Assembly (NCBI GenBank): GCA_934177725.1
Contig: CAKPPO010000007.1
Span: 9,637-73,636 of the forward strand
Direction of reading: 5' to 3'
Origin: an uncultured Clostridia bacterium
Lineage (GTDB): Bacteria > Bacillota > Clostridia > TANB77 > CAG-508
Length of the DNA stretch: 64,000 nucleotides
The notes under the pieces were generated by a model that saw only the letters and a program-made list of their open reading frames with translations, was not told the origin of the DNA and ran no database searches. Below are positions 45,061 to 53,242 of the stretch, in pieces. Positions within the stretch are counted from its first letter, which is position 1; each line of letters opens with the position of its first letter. The position numbers and the translations under genes were made by a program.

Positions 45061-45592
45061 ATGAGAGTTTTTAAAGAGTTATATGAAGATGCAAAAAACA
45101 TAATGAAGAAAGATCCTGCTTGTAAAAATATACTTGAAGTTATCATTTTATACCCAGGCTTTCACATATTGGTGTTCCATAGAATATCTAATTTTCTATA
45201 TAGGCATAAACTAAAATTCCTAGCAAGATTAAATTCACAAATAGGAAGATTTTTTACAGGAATAGAAATTCATCCTGGAGCCAAAATTGGTAGAAGATTA
45301 TTTATAGACCATGGAATGGGAATTGTAATTGGAGAAACTGCAACAATAGGTAATGATTGTACAATTTACCACAATTCCACTTTAGGTGGAACTGGTAAGG
45401 ATAAGTACAAAAGACATCCTGATTTAGGAAATAATGTAATGGTAGGCTGTGGAGCAAAAGTACTTCGGACCAATAAAAATAGGTAACAATGTAAAAATAG
45501 GAGCAAATGCAGTAATATTAAAAAATGTGGAAAGTAATGTAACAATAGTTGGAATGCCAGGAAGAGTAGTAAAAAGAATAGAAAAGAAATAA
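45061..45592 (+). pseudogene. cysE: frameshifted serine O-acetyltransferase
   Basis: The reading frame begins as CysE/SAT: DPACKNILEVIILYPGFHIL, FHRISNFLYRHKLKFLARL, IEIHPGAKIGRRLFIDHG, GIVIGETATIGNDC and NSTLGGTGKDKYKRHPDLGN. After AKVL an extra C (about position 45466, in TACTTCGGACC) shifts the frame and gives a stop at 45486 (141 residues). Dropping that base restores GPIKIGNNVKIGANAVILKN and a normal end at 45592 (176 residues). The enzyme makes O-acetylserine for cysteine synthesis. It is either a real pseudogene or a sequencing error; the intact 3' half favours a recent event or an error. Confidence 0.85.
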
Positions 45593-45597
45593 AAAGA

Positions 45598-45625
45598 AAG
45601 CCTATCAAAAAAACGATAGGCTTTT
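45598..45625 (+). terminator. intrinsic terminator of cysE
   Basis: AAGCCTATC pairs with GATAGGCTT around an 8-base loop, then T residues. Confidence 0.8.
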
Positions 45626-45650
45626 AAAACTACTATTTCTAGCGAAAAAC

Positions 45651-45857
45651 TTACTTCTTACTAATAACGCAAGAATAGCGCTTGTCAGCAGAAGAGGCTA
45701 AAGTTTTTTGCCCCTTTTTTATCTCTAAAGAAGGATAGTCTTTAGAGAGTTTCCGGATTTCACTGCTATACAAATCTAAAGTTAGACAAGATTTGGATGA
45801 GTCAAGAAAATCTTCGACCTTTTTGTTGACATACTTTCTTCTAGTAATATACTGCAT
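45651..45857 (-). CDS. 68-residue orphan protein
   Basis: Not recognised. A soluble, Lys/Ser-rich protein beginning MQYITRRKYVNKKVEDFLDS. The ATG at 45857 is set by a near-perfect AAAGGAGG 7 bases upstream; the frame is open further upstream, but that would turn the ribosome site into coding sequence. Codon use is less AT-biased than in the neighbours (for example CGG and CGC Arg/Ala codons). It sits alone between cysE and a second orphan gene. Confidence 0.6.
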   Translation of the reverse strand: MQYITRRKYVNKKVEDFLDSSKSCLTLDLYSSEIRKLSKDYPSLEIKKGQKTLASSADKRYSCVISKK

Positions 45858-46000
45858 AAAAAAGCCTCCTTTAAGTAGTTTTATAAAATTGTTATTTTTA
45901 TATAATAACATAAGATTTTAAATATGTAAACTATTCCTAAAAAATAATATAAAGATATTTTAAAGTGTTAAAATGTTTGATTTTAATTACTAAATTAAAT

Positions 46001-46043
46001 AATAAAGAAGTATTAAAACTTTAACGCTTAATACTTCTTTATT
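46001..46043 (-). terminator. bidirectional-looking intrinsic terminator
   Basis: Perfect 16-base arms AATAAAGAAGTATTAA and TTAATACTTCTTTATT around an 11-base loop; it ends the 95-residue gene on the minus strand. Confidence 0.72.
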
Positions 46044-46057
46044 GCTTAATTAAAAAA

Positions 46058-46345
46058 TTAAGACTCTAATGGCTGATTTTTCATAGAAATGATCCATAGT
46101 TTTTGTGCAAAAGAATATTTTAGATCATTTTCATCTAAAGACTTCACATCTTTACACTCAACTTTGGCATTCTTCCAAGAAATCCGGTGAATCCTTGGAA
46201 AATAGTTAAAGTCTTTGGAATCTGTAACTTCTAAACCATTTTGTCTAAGCTCATTAGCTTTAGTTTTACCAATTTTAAAATTGGCTACAAACAAACCAAA
46301 TTCAGCTTCAGACTTCAATTTTTCTTCTACAGTTGCATTGATCAT
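46058..46345 (-). CDS. 95-residue orphan protein
   Basis: Not recognised. A soluble protein beginning MINATVEEKLKSEAEFGLFV, with KIGKTKANELRQNGLEV and a Trp/Lys-rich C-half (HRISWKNAKVECKDV). AAAGGAGGGC gives the ATG at 46345; the longer open frame upstream is AT-rich noncoding sequence. The second half may be beta-rich. It shares strong ribosome site, solitary position and atypical codons with the 68-residue neighbour. Confidence 0.62.
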   Translation of the reverse strand: MINATVEEKLKSEAEFGLFVANFKIGKTKANELRQNGLEVTDSKDFNYFPRIHRISWKNAKVECKDVKSLDENDLKYSFAQKLWIISMKNQPLES

Positions 46346-46473
46346 AAGTTGCCCTCCTTTTAGAATGCAGTATAAATTAAACAAAATTATACTATTTTCA
46401 ACAAATTTGTATATAAAGTATATCATAAAACAACAAATATGTAAACTAATTTTTATTATTTTATACCAAACTC

Positions 46474-46502
46474 TTGTTTTTATAAAATTAATATAGTATA
46501 AT
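46474..46502 (+). promoter_or_regulatory. putative promoter of uvrA
   Basis: TTGTTT, 17 bases, TATAAT, about 85 bases upstream of the ATG. The leader has an AT-rich hairpin (ATAATAAA/TTTATTAT) just before the AGGGGG site. Confidence 0.55.
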
Positions 46503-46587
46503 GAAAAAGATTTAAGACAAAATAATTTATAACATATATTATGAAAGAACAATAATAAATTATATGTTTATTATATAGGGGGCAAAT

Positions 46588-49419
46588 ATGAATGATAAAA
46601 TAATTATAAAAGGTGCAAAAGTACATAATTTAAAAAATATAAATTTGGAAATACCAAGAGATAAATTAGTTGTTATAACAGGTCTTTCAGGTTCAGGAAA
46701 ATCATCTTTAGCGTTTGATACTTTATATGCAGAAGGACAAAGAAGATATGTAGAAAGTCTTTCTTCATATGCAAGACAATTCTTAGGAATGATGGAAAAA
46801 CCGGAAGTGGAATCTATAGATGGACTTTCACCAGCAATTTCAATAGACCAAAAAACAACTTCAAAAAATCCACGTTCTACAGTAGGCACAGTTACAGAAA
46901 TATATGACTATCTTCGTTTATTGTATGCAAGAATAGGTGTACCATATTGTCCAAAATGTGGTAAAAAAATAGAAAAACAAACAGTAGATCAAATAGTAGA
47001 TTCTATTTTAGAAATGCCAGAAGGTACAAAAATACAAGTATTATCGCCAATAGTTAGAGGTAGAAAAGGTGAGTTCGTAAAACAACTAGAGGGCTACCAA
47101 AAAGATGGCTTTGTTCGTGCTAGAGTAGATGGAAATACAGTAGAACTTTCAGATGATTTAGATTTAGACAGAAAGAAAAAACATAATATAGAATTAATTA
47201 TAGATAGATTAGTTATAAAAGAGGACATTAGGAGTAGACTTACAGAAAGTGTTGAAATAGCATTAAAAAATGCCAATAATTTAGTCTTAATAGAAGATGC
47301 AACAAATAAACAGGAAAAATTATATAGTGGTAATTATGCTTGTCCAGATTGCAATATTAGTTTTGATGAATTATCTCCAAGAATGTTTTCATTTAATAAC
47401 CCATTTGGTGCATGCCCAAGTTGTACAGGTCTAGGTTTTTTAATGAAAATGGATGAAGAATTAATTATACCTGATAGAAATAAAACCTTATATGATGGAG
47501 TAAAAGCATTTGGTGCAAGTACTATGAAAAAAGGCGATACTATGGCAAAAATGTATTTTGAAAGTATCGGAAAACACTATGGTGTAAAAATAAAAGATGT
47601 TCCTATAAAAAAACTACCCAAAGACTTTTTAGATAAAATTTTATATGGAACAGGAACAGAAGAAATAGACTTTGAATATTCATCACCTTCAGGAGTTAGA
47701 AAATTTAAAGCTCCATTTGAAGGAGTAATACCAACATTAGAAAGAAGACATAATGAAACAAAATCACAAGGAATGCGTGATTTTTACGAAATGTATATGA
47801 GCGACAGTGATTGCCCAGAATGTCATGGTTCAAGACTTAATAAAAACAGCTTGGCAGTAAAAGTAGGTAGTAAAAATATACAAGAACTAACAGATATGCA
47901 AATTACAGGAATTAAGGATTATATAAATTCTTTAGAATTAAGCAAAAAGGAAGAAATGATAGCATGGCAAATAATTAAAGAATTAAATACAAGATTACAA
48001 TTCTTAATAGATGTTGGTTTAGACTATTTAACTTTATCAAGAAGTGCTGGAACACTATCTGGAGGAGAAGCACAACGTATTCGTCTAGCAACTCAAATTG
48101 GTTCAGGTTTAACTGGCGTACTTTATATATTAGATGAACCAAGTATAGGACTTCATCAAAGAGACAATGATAGACTAATAGCAACTCTTAAAAAGTTACG
48201 TGATTTAGGAAATAGTGTTATAGTTGTAGAACATGATGAAGATACTATGTATGCAGCAGATCAAATAATAGATATAGGACCAGGTGCAGGTGTTCATGGA
48301 GGTAGAGTTTTAGCACAAGGAACAGCTGAAGAAATTAAAAAAGTAGAAGGTTCTATTACAGGAGATTATTTAAGTAAAAGGAAACAAATTCATGTACCTA
48401 AAAAAAGAAGAAAATCAAATGGAAGAGCAATAGAAGTAAAAGGAGCAGTAGAAAACAACTTAAAAAATGTAAATGTTAAGTTTCCACTTGGTGAATTTAT
48501 ATGTGTAACAGGTGTTTCAGGTTCTGGGAAAAGCACATTAGTAAACGAAATATTATACAAAACTATTGCAAAAGAATTAAATGGCTCAAATATCAAACCA
48601 GGAAAATGTAAAGAAGTAAAAGGACTTGAAAATATAGATAAAATTATAAATATAGATCAATCACCAATTGGTAGAACGCCACGTTCTAATCCAGCAACAT
48701 ATACAGGAGTATTTGATTATATTAGAGATTTATTTGCAGGTACAAACGAAGCAAAAATGCGAGGATATGATAAAGGTAGATTTAGTTTTAATGTGGCAGG
48801 AGGAAGATGTGAAGCATGTAGCGGAGATGGTGTTTTAAAAATAGAAATGCACTTTTTATCAGATATTTATGTACCTTGTGAAGTATGTAAAGGAAAACGT
48901 TATAACAAAGAAACATTAGAGGTAAAATATAAAGGAAAGACGATTTCAGACGTATTAGATATGACAGTAGAAGAAGCATTAGAGTTCTTTAAAAACTTAC
49001 CTAAAATAAAAAATAAAATACAAACTTTGTATGATGTAGGACTTGGATATATTAAACTTGGACAACCATCTACAACATTATCTGGAGGAGAAGCACAACG
49101 TGTTAAATTAGCTACAGAGCTTTCTAAAAAGCCTACTGGAAAGACATTATATATTTTAGATGAACCAACTACAGGACTTCATATTGCAGATGTTCATAGA
49201 TTAGTTGATATTTTACAACGTTTAGTAGATACAGGGAATAGCATAATAGTAATTGAGCATAATTTAGATTTAATAAAAACTTGTGACTACATTATAGATT
49301 TAGGACCAGAAGGCGGAGATAAGGGAGGAGAAGTAGTAGCAGTTGGAACTCCTGAACAAATAACTAAAAATGATAGAAGTTATACAGGAAAATTCTTAAA
49401 GAAATATTTAGAAGAATAA
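46588..49419 (+). CDS. uvrA: excinuclease ABC subunit A
   Basis: A 943-residue damage-recognition ATPase of nucleotide excision repair that acts as a dimer with UvrB. It has two ABC modules: Walker A GLSGSGKSSLAFDTLYAEG and GVSGSGKSTLVNEIL, signature loops LSGGEAQRIRLATQIGSG and LSGGEAQRVKLATEL, and Walker B LYILDEPSIGLHQ and LYILDEPTTGLH. Zinc fingers use CPKCGKK, CPDCNISF, CPECHGSR and the CEACSGDG/CEVCKGKRY pair. Length is typical. uvrB lies upstream but has its own terminator. Confidence 0.97.
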   Translation: MNDKIIIKGAKVHNLKNINLEIPRDKLVVITGLSGSGKSSLAFDTLYAEGQRRYVESLSSYARQFLGMMEKPEVESIDGLSPAISIDQKTTSKNPRSTVGTVTEIYDYLRLLYARIGVPYCPKCGKKIEKQTVDQIVDSILEMPEGTKIQVLSPIVRGRKGEFVKQLEGYQKDGFVRARVDGNTVELSDDLDLDRKKKHNIELIIDRLVIKEDIRSRLTESVEIALKNANNLVLIEDATNKQEKLYSGNYACPDCNISFDELSPRMFSFNNPFGACPSCTGLGFLMKMDEELIIPDRNKTLYDGVKAFGASTMKKGDTMAKMYFESIGKHYGVKIKDVPIKKLPKDFLDKILYGTGTEEIDFEYSSPSGVRKFKAPFEGVIPTLERRHNETKSQGMRDFYEMYMSDSDCPECHGSRLNKNSLAVKVGSKNIQELTDMQITGIKDYINSLELSKKEEMIAWQIIKELNTRLQFLIDVGLDYLTLSRSAGTLSGGEAQRIRLATQIGSGLTGVLYILDEPSIGLHQRDNDRLIATLKKLRDLGNSVIVVEHDEDTMYAADQIIDIGPGAGVHGGRVLAQGTAEEIKKVEGSITGDYLSKRKQIHVPKKRRKSNGRAIEVKGAVENNLKNVNVKFPLGEFICVTGVSGSGKSTLVNEILYKTIAKELNGSNIKPGKCKEVKGLENIDKIINIDQSPIGRTPRSNPATYTGVFDYIRDLFAGTNEAKMRGYDKGRFSFNVAGGRCEACSGDGVLKIEMHFLSDIYVPCEVCKGKRYNKETLEVKYKGKTISDVLDMTVEEALEFFKNLPKIKNKIQTLYDVGLGYIKLGQPSTTLSGGEAQRVKLATELSKKPTGKTLYILDEPTTGLHIADVHRLVDILQRLVDTGNSIIVIEHNLDLIKTCDYIIDLGPEGGDKGGEVVAVGTPEQITKNDRSYTGKFLKKYLEE

Positions 49420-49423
49420 AAAT

Positions 49424-49467
49424 AACCTCATAGCAACAATAAAATGTTGTTATGAGGATTCTTTTTA
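49424..49467 (+). terminator. intrinsic terminator of uvrA
   Basis: CCTCATAGCAACA pairs with TGTTGTTATGAGG (one G-U) around a 6-base loop, then a T-rich run. Confidence 0.82.
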
Positions 49468-49480
49468 TATTGCTTAAAAA

Positions 49481-49585
49481 TTATCTGCAATTGTTATTGC
49501 TATTTTCATTATTATTGCTTCTGTTTTGATTTTGGTTATTTTTCTTACTATTATTTTTCTTATTTTCTTTATTTTTTTCTGACAT
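49481..49585 (-). CDS. 34-residue Asn/Lys-rich small protein
   Basis: A short open frame, MSEKNKENKKNNSKKNNQNQ and so on to a terminal Cys-Arg, preceded by AGGTAGGTG 10 bases before the ATG. It has no hydrophobic residues to form a core and is likely disordered. It fills part of the gap between uvrA and the kinase gene. Coding status is supported mainly by the ribosome site; low complexity could also be chance. Confidence 0.4.
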   Translation of the reverse strand: MSEKNKENKKNNSKKNNQNQNRSNNNENSNNNCR

Positions 49586-49710
49586 ATTAAAAGCACCTAC
49601 CTTTCTTTTCAACAATAGTTTGACCTAAAAATTTAAAATCTATACATTGAATTACATGTCGATATTTACCACAAAAAATAATTATCTTTTTTAAAAAAAT
49701 TCATCTGTAT

Positions 49711-49738
49711 TTTACAAATAAAAAATATATGTTATAAT
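49711..49738 (+). promoter_or_regulatory. extended -10 promoter of the kinase-murD pair
   Basis: TTTACA, 16 bases, TATAAT with TGT directly before it (extended -10), 33 bases upstream of the GTG start. Confidence 0.72.
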
Positions 49739-49771
49739 ACATTTACAAATAAATAATAAGGAATGATAAAT

Positions 49772-50479
49772 GTGAATAATATAGTAATAGGAATAGAAGG
49801 CTTGGTTGGAAGTGGAAAAACATCAATGTGTAGAGAATTACTTAATGAAATTCCAAATAGTATAGTATTTCATGGAGGAAATTTATATAGAGGAATAATA
49901 TATGCTGTAATGAATTCCAACAAAGAATTAGGAAGCAATATGCAAAACTTAAAACAAATGATGCAAGATGTAGATATAAAAAAAATAATGGATATGTTAA
50001 AAGTAGAATTCAAAGTAGAAAATAGAGAAACAGTTGTGTATGTTAATGGAAAAAAAATTGAAGAAGAAAAACTACAATCAAAACAAGCTTCAATGGCAGT
50101 GTCTATTGCAGGAGGAAGCGCGGACAACACAAAACTGTTTTCATTTTGTAAAAATATCATAAATGAATTTAAAGAAAAATATAATGTAATATTATCAGGA
50201 AGAGCATTAATGAGTATTTATCCAGAATTAGATTATCACTTTTTCATAACAGCTTCTTTAGATGAAAGAGTAAAAAGAAAAGCCTCTCAATATGGCGAAA
50301 ATGCAAATTTAGAAGAGTTAAGAGAACATATAATGTTAAGAGACGAACTTCAGAAAAAAGCTGGATTTTATGATTTAAATGAAAAAACAATAGAAATAGA
50401 TGTAACAGATTGTAAAAATGTAAAAGAATCAACAGATAAATTATTGAAATACATAAATAGAGAAATTATATTAGCATAA
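49772..50479 (+). CDS. cytidylate kinase-like protein
   Basis: A 235-residue P-loop NMP kinase. The N-terminus GIEGLVGSGKTSMCREL is the P-loop; GGNLYRGIIYAVM resembles the CMP kinase substrate helix (SGAMYRA in Cmk), and VNGKKIEEEKLQSKQASMAV resembles the NMP-binding insert. NVILSGRALMSIYPELDYHFFITASLDERVKRK is the lid-side pattern in short. It differs enough from standard Cmk that the substrate is uncertain. GTG at 49772 has AAGGA 9 bases upstream; the ATG at 49763 is too close to it. murD follows. Confidence 0.75.
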   Translation: MNNIVIGIEGLVGSGKTSMCRELLNEIPNSIVFHGGNLYRGIIYAVMNSNKELGSNMQNLKQMMQDVDIKKIMDMLKVEFKVENRETVVYVNGKKIEEEKLQSKQASMAVSIAGGSADNTKLFSFCKNIINEFKEKYNVILSGRALMSIYPELDYHFFITASLDERVKRKASQYGENANLEELREHIMLRDELQKKAGFYDLNEKTIEIDVTDCKNVKESTDKLLKYINREIILA

Positions 50480-50538
50480 TAAGAACTTAAGCTAATATAG
50501 GAACTATATAATATAAAATTGAGAAAGAAGGAAATATT

Positions 50539-51945
50539 TTGGAATATAACAACGAGAAATTAGAAGAATTTAATAGATATATAAATGGAAAAAAAGTAGC
50601 AATAATAGGAATGGGAGTTAGCAATTTACCACTATTAGACTATTTTTATGAGAAAGAAGCAAAAGTAACAGTTTTTGATAATAAAGAACAAGAAGAAATA
50701 GATAGCAATATCATAGCAAAATTAAACAGATATGGATTTAACTATTTCTTTGGAAAAGACAATTTAGATAATTTGAAGGGATTTGACATTATATTTCGCT
50801 CACCAAGTTGTATGCCTTTTACAAAACAATTAGCAGAGGAACAAGAAAGAGGAGCAATTATTACCACAGAAATAGAAATGGTATTAAAACTTGCACCATG
50901 TAAAACAATTGGTGTAACTGGTACAGAAGGAAAAACAACTACTACATCAATTATATATGAAATATTAAAACAAGCAGGCTATAATTGCTTTTTAGGTGGA
51001 AATATAGGAAAACCAATATTTACGAAAATTAAAGATATGAAACCAGAAGATGTTGTTGTATTAGAAATGAGTAGTTTCCAATTAACAGATATGGACGTGA
51101 GTCCAGACATTTCTTTAGTTACAAATATTTATCCAGATCACTTAAATATTCATCGTTCATATGAAGAATACCAAGATGCAAAGAAAAATATATTTAAACA
51201 TCAAAATGAAAACGGAATATTAGTATTAAATTATGATAATGAAATTACACGTTCATTTGCAAAAGAAACAAACGGAAAAGTAATATTCTTTAGTAGTAAA
51301 CAAAAGCTTGAAGATGGCTATATATATGATAATACAGATGGGATGATAAAACAATGTGAGGATGGAATAAGAAGACATCTAATAAGCAAAAATGAAATAA
51401 AATTAAGAGGAATTCATAATTATGAAAATATATGTGCAGCATTAGCTGTTACATCAAGTATAGCAGATATTACTTCGCAAATAAAAACAATAAAAGACTT
51501 TGCAGGTGTAGAGCATAGACTAGAATTTGTAAAAGAAATAAATGGAGCTAAATATTACAATGATTCAATAGGAACAAGTCCAGCAAGTACAATTGCAGGA
51601 TTAAATGCTTTTGATGAAAATATAATTCTTTTAGCAGGTGGTTCAGATAAAGGTTTAGACTACAAAGAAGTAGGAGAGGCAATAGCAAAAAAAGTAGGAA
51701 CTTTAATTTTATGTGGTCCTACAAGTGAAAAAATAGAAATGGCAACAAGAGAGGCACTAAAAGAAACAAATAAAAGTATAGAATTTTGCTATACAAATAA
51801 TTTAGAAGAGTCTGTAAATGTAGCGTATGCTAAAGCAAAAAAAGGAGATATAGTTTTACTTTCTCCTGCAAGTGCAAGCTTTGACGCATTCAAGAACTTT
51901 GCAGAACGTGGAAACAGATTTAAAGAATTCGTAAACAAACTTTAA
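50539..51945 (+). CDS. murD: UDP-N-acetylmuramoylalanine--D-glutamate ligase
   Basis: A 468-residue cytoplasmic Mur ligase adding D-Glu to UDP-MurNAc-L-Ala for peptidoglycan. The N-domain has KVAIIGMGVSNLPLLDYF; the ATP site is GVTGTEGKTTTTSII; LEMSSFQLTDM, TNIYPDHLNIH, GIHNYENICAALAV, GVEHRLEFV, YYNDSIGTSPAST and LLAGGSDKGLDY follow in family order. The start is TTG at 50539, with AGAAGGAAA upstream. It is unusual in lying outside a dcw cluster. Confidence 0.95.
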   Translation: MEYNNEKLEEFNRYINGKKVAIIGMGVSNLPLLDYFYEKEAKVTVFDNKEQEEIDSNIIAKLNRYGFNYFFGKDNLDNLKGFDIIFRSPSCMPFTKQLAEEQERGAIITTEIEMVLKLAPCKTIGVTGTEGKTTTTSIIYEILKQAGYNCFLGGNIGKPIFTKIKDMKPEDVVVLEMSSFQLTDMDVSPDISLVTNIYPDHLNIHRSYEEYQDAKKNIFKHQNENGILVLNYDNEITRSFAKETNGKVIFFSSKQKLEDGYIYDNTDGMIKQCEDGIRRHLISKNEIKLRGIHNYENICAALAVTSSIADITSQIKTIKDFAGVEHRLEFVKEINGAKYYNDSIGTSPASTIAGLNAFDENIILLAGGSDKGLDYKEVGEAIAKKVGTLILCGPTSEKIEMATREALKETNKSIEFCYTNNLEESVNVAYAKAKKGDIVLLSPASASFDAFKNFAERGNRFKEFVNKL

Positions 51946-52011
51946 TATTTTTTGTAACAAAAATTTATTAAACTGAATATGATAATACATAATTAAATAG
52001 GAGGTAAAACT

Positions 52012-52653
52012 ATGTATTATCAAAATTATGAAGATTATATGAGAACTGTTTTAGGCTATCCAGTAGAAAGAAGAGAAGAATATATTCCGTTAGAACAAAA
52101 TTATAGTTTCGAAACAAGACTTGCAAATGCAAAAGAATTAGAAAATTGCTATCCTGAAATATATAGAATAGTAAATCCGATTGTCTGCGAAGTATGTAAT
52201 AAATATAATGGAAATTATACTAGAGAAAATATTGATGTAATGGTAGATGAAGTGTATAAAAGAGTTAATTTAAATAATGAAATTAATATAAAAATTAATC
52301 TAGATAATAGAATTGATAACAGAACTCAAGAAAAAGAGATAAACAGAAATAGTAATCTAAAAGCTAATACAAATACTAATTGCAATAGAGTTGTAGAAGA
52401 CAACGCAAAAAGAAATATTGAGAACGAAAATAATAGACAAATTAGACCTAATAATAACCCATTTTTAAATGATTTAATTAGAATATTAATATTAAATCAA
52501 ATATTAGGCGGAGGAGGTTTCTTTCCAGGAAGGCCACCACGTCCAAGACCACCTGTAAGACCTCCAATGCCACCAGTTAGACCACCATTTCCAGGAGAAC
52601 CAAGACAACTAATAACTGAAGAAAAAATGTATAATGATTATTTTAAATTTTAA
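52012..52653 (+). CDS. unknown protein with Pro/Arg-rich C-terminus
   Basis: Not recognised. A 213-residue soluble protein beginning MYYQNYEDYMRTVLGYPVER. Residues about 30-80 look like a small helical domain with conserved Cys (NPIVCEVCNKYNGN). A long Asn/Arg/Glu-rich stretch follows (about 85-150), then a Gly hinge and a Pro/Arg-rich repeat (RPPRPRPPVRPPMPPVRP) ending near the C-terminus. The composition suggests a disordered, perhaps spore- or surface-associated protein. AGGAGG precedes the ATG. Confidence 0.75.
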   Translation: MYYQNYEDYMRTVLGYPVERREEYIPLEQNYSFETRLANAKELENCYPEIYRIVNPIVCEVCNKYNGNYTRENIDVMVDEVYKRVNLNNEINIKINLDNRIDNRTQEKEINRNSNLKANTNTNCNRVVEDNAKRNIENENNRQIRPNNNPFLNDLIRILILNQILGGGGFFPGRPPRPRPPVRPPMPPVRPPFPGEPRQLITEEKMYNDYFKF

Positions 52654-52674
52654 TGAAATAAAGATAATAAAAAA

Positions 52675-52727
52675 GCGAGCCTAAAATTTTTTATCAAATG
52701 TAAATTTTAAGAAAATTTAAGGCTCGC
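52675..52727 (-). terminator. intrinsic-terminator-like hairpin
   Basis: GCGAGCCTAAAATTTT and AAAATTTAAGGCTCGC pair with one mismatch. On the minus strand six T residues follow, so it can end minus-strand transcription; it also lies 20 bases after the preceding plus-strand gene. Confidence 0.6.
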
Positions 52728-52733
52728 CATATT

Positions 52734-52782
52734 TATCTAGTACAGAAAGTCCTCCTACAAGGAGAACTTTCTGTACTAGATA
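52734..52782. repeat. near-perfect 23-bp inverted repeat
   Basis: Arms begin TATCTAGTACAGAAAGT and end ACTTTCTGTACTAGATA, with a three-base loop and one C-A mismatch. It has no T run on either strand after the stem. The loop side carries CCTCCT and AAGGAG, complementary Shine-Dalgarno-like sequences. Confidence 0.75.
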
Positions 52783-52824
52783 AAAAAAGAGAGATCCCAA
52801 GTAGAATAACTACTTGGGATTCTC
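52782..52824 (-). terminator. intrinsic terminator of the tRNA-like RNA
   Basis: On the minus strand GAGAATCCCAAGTAG pairs with CTACTTGGGATCTC around five bases (one bulged A), followed by CTC and seven T residues. It lies about 40 bases past the tRNA-like 3' end. Confidence 0.78.
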
Positions 52825-52864
52825 ATAGGCTGAAATGTGAAGTACTAAAAGTACCATTCACAAA

Positions 52865-52982
52865 CGCGTGAAAGAGGATTTGAACCTCCAACCTTAAGGA
52901 AAACAACTTGTGATACCTACGTAGGATTTTTAAAATATACACACAAGTACCTTATGCTCTAGTCATTTTGAGCTACTCACGC
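52865..52982 (-). tRNA. atypical tRNA or tRNA-like RNA with expanded anticodon loop
   Basis: Read on the minus strand it forms acceptor GCGTGAG/TTCACGC, D-arm GCTC-10-nt loop-GAGC, anticodon stem TAAGG/CCTTA, variable loop AGGTT and T-arm GGAGG-TTCAAAT-CCTCT, then discriminator G with no encoded CCA. The anticodon loop is 50 nt rather than 7. Exactly 43 of these (52906-52948) start and end with complementary ACTTGTG and CACAAGT. Removing them would leave TTGTTTT, with U33 and a GUU (Asn-like) triplet, though U at 37 and the lack of GG in the D-loop are abnormal. The RNA has its own promoter and terminator. It may be a decaying tRNA, a spliced tRNA or a non-decoding mimic. Confidence 0.62.
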
Positions 52983-53022
52983 AAACCGTTAAATAAATTT
53001 GAATTATTTTAATATGCTTATT

Positions 53023-53051
53023 ATTCTAGCATGTTAAAACAAAAAAGTCAA
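53023..53051 (-). promoter_or_regulatory. promoter of the tRNA-like RNA
   Basis: Minus strand TTGACT, exactly 17 bases, TAGAAT, ending about 40 bases upstream of the tRNA-like 5' end. Confidence 0.75.
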
Positions 53052-53124
53052 CATAATTTTAAAAATAATTTGAAAAATATGTAAAAAATAGAAAATTTAG
53101 GTGAAATATAAAACACATTTGATG

Positions 53125-53164
53125 AAAAATTAAATTAAAAACAAAAATTTTTAATTTAATTTTT
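53125..53164 (+). terminator. perfect AT-only 17-bp hairpin
   Basis: AAAAATTAAATTAAAAA and its exact complement around a 6-base loop, flanked by A and T runs. With no plus-strand gene nearby upstream, it may be a leader hairpin of the CBS gene rather than a terminator. The remaining bases of this 590-base gap between genes are accounted for by the RNA unit. Confidence 0.45.
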
Positions 53165-53242
53165 ATAACTAGATAGTAATGAATATAAAATAAAAAAATG
53201 AACAAAATAAAAATACATAAAATAATGAAAGGTGGTATAAAA

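Noticed and set aside
46553..46587. The AT-rich hairpin before uvrA as a riboswitch
   Set aside because: The single 8-base stem of A and T has no conserved ligand-binding core and is expected by chance in this composition.
52865..52982. A group I or II intron inside the tRNA-like gene
   Set aside because: The insertion is only 43 nt and lacks the conserved intron cores.
52865..52982. A Y RNA-like (YrlA) RNA
   Set aside because: YrlA tRNA-like domains lack a paired tRNA acceptor stem as seen here, and no Ro60/Rsr (TROVE) gene is in the window.
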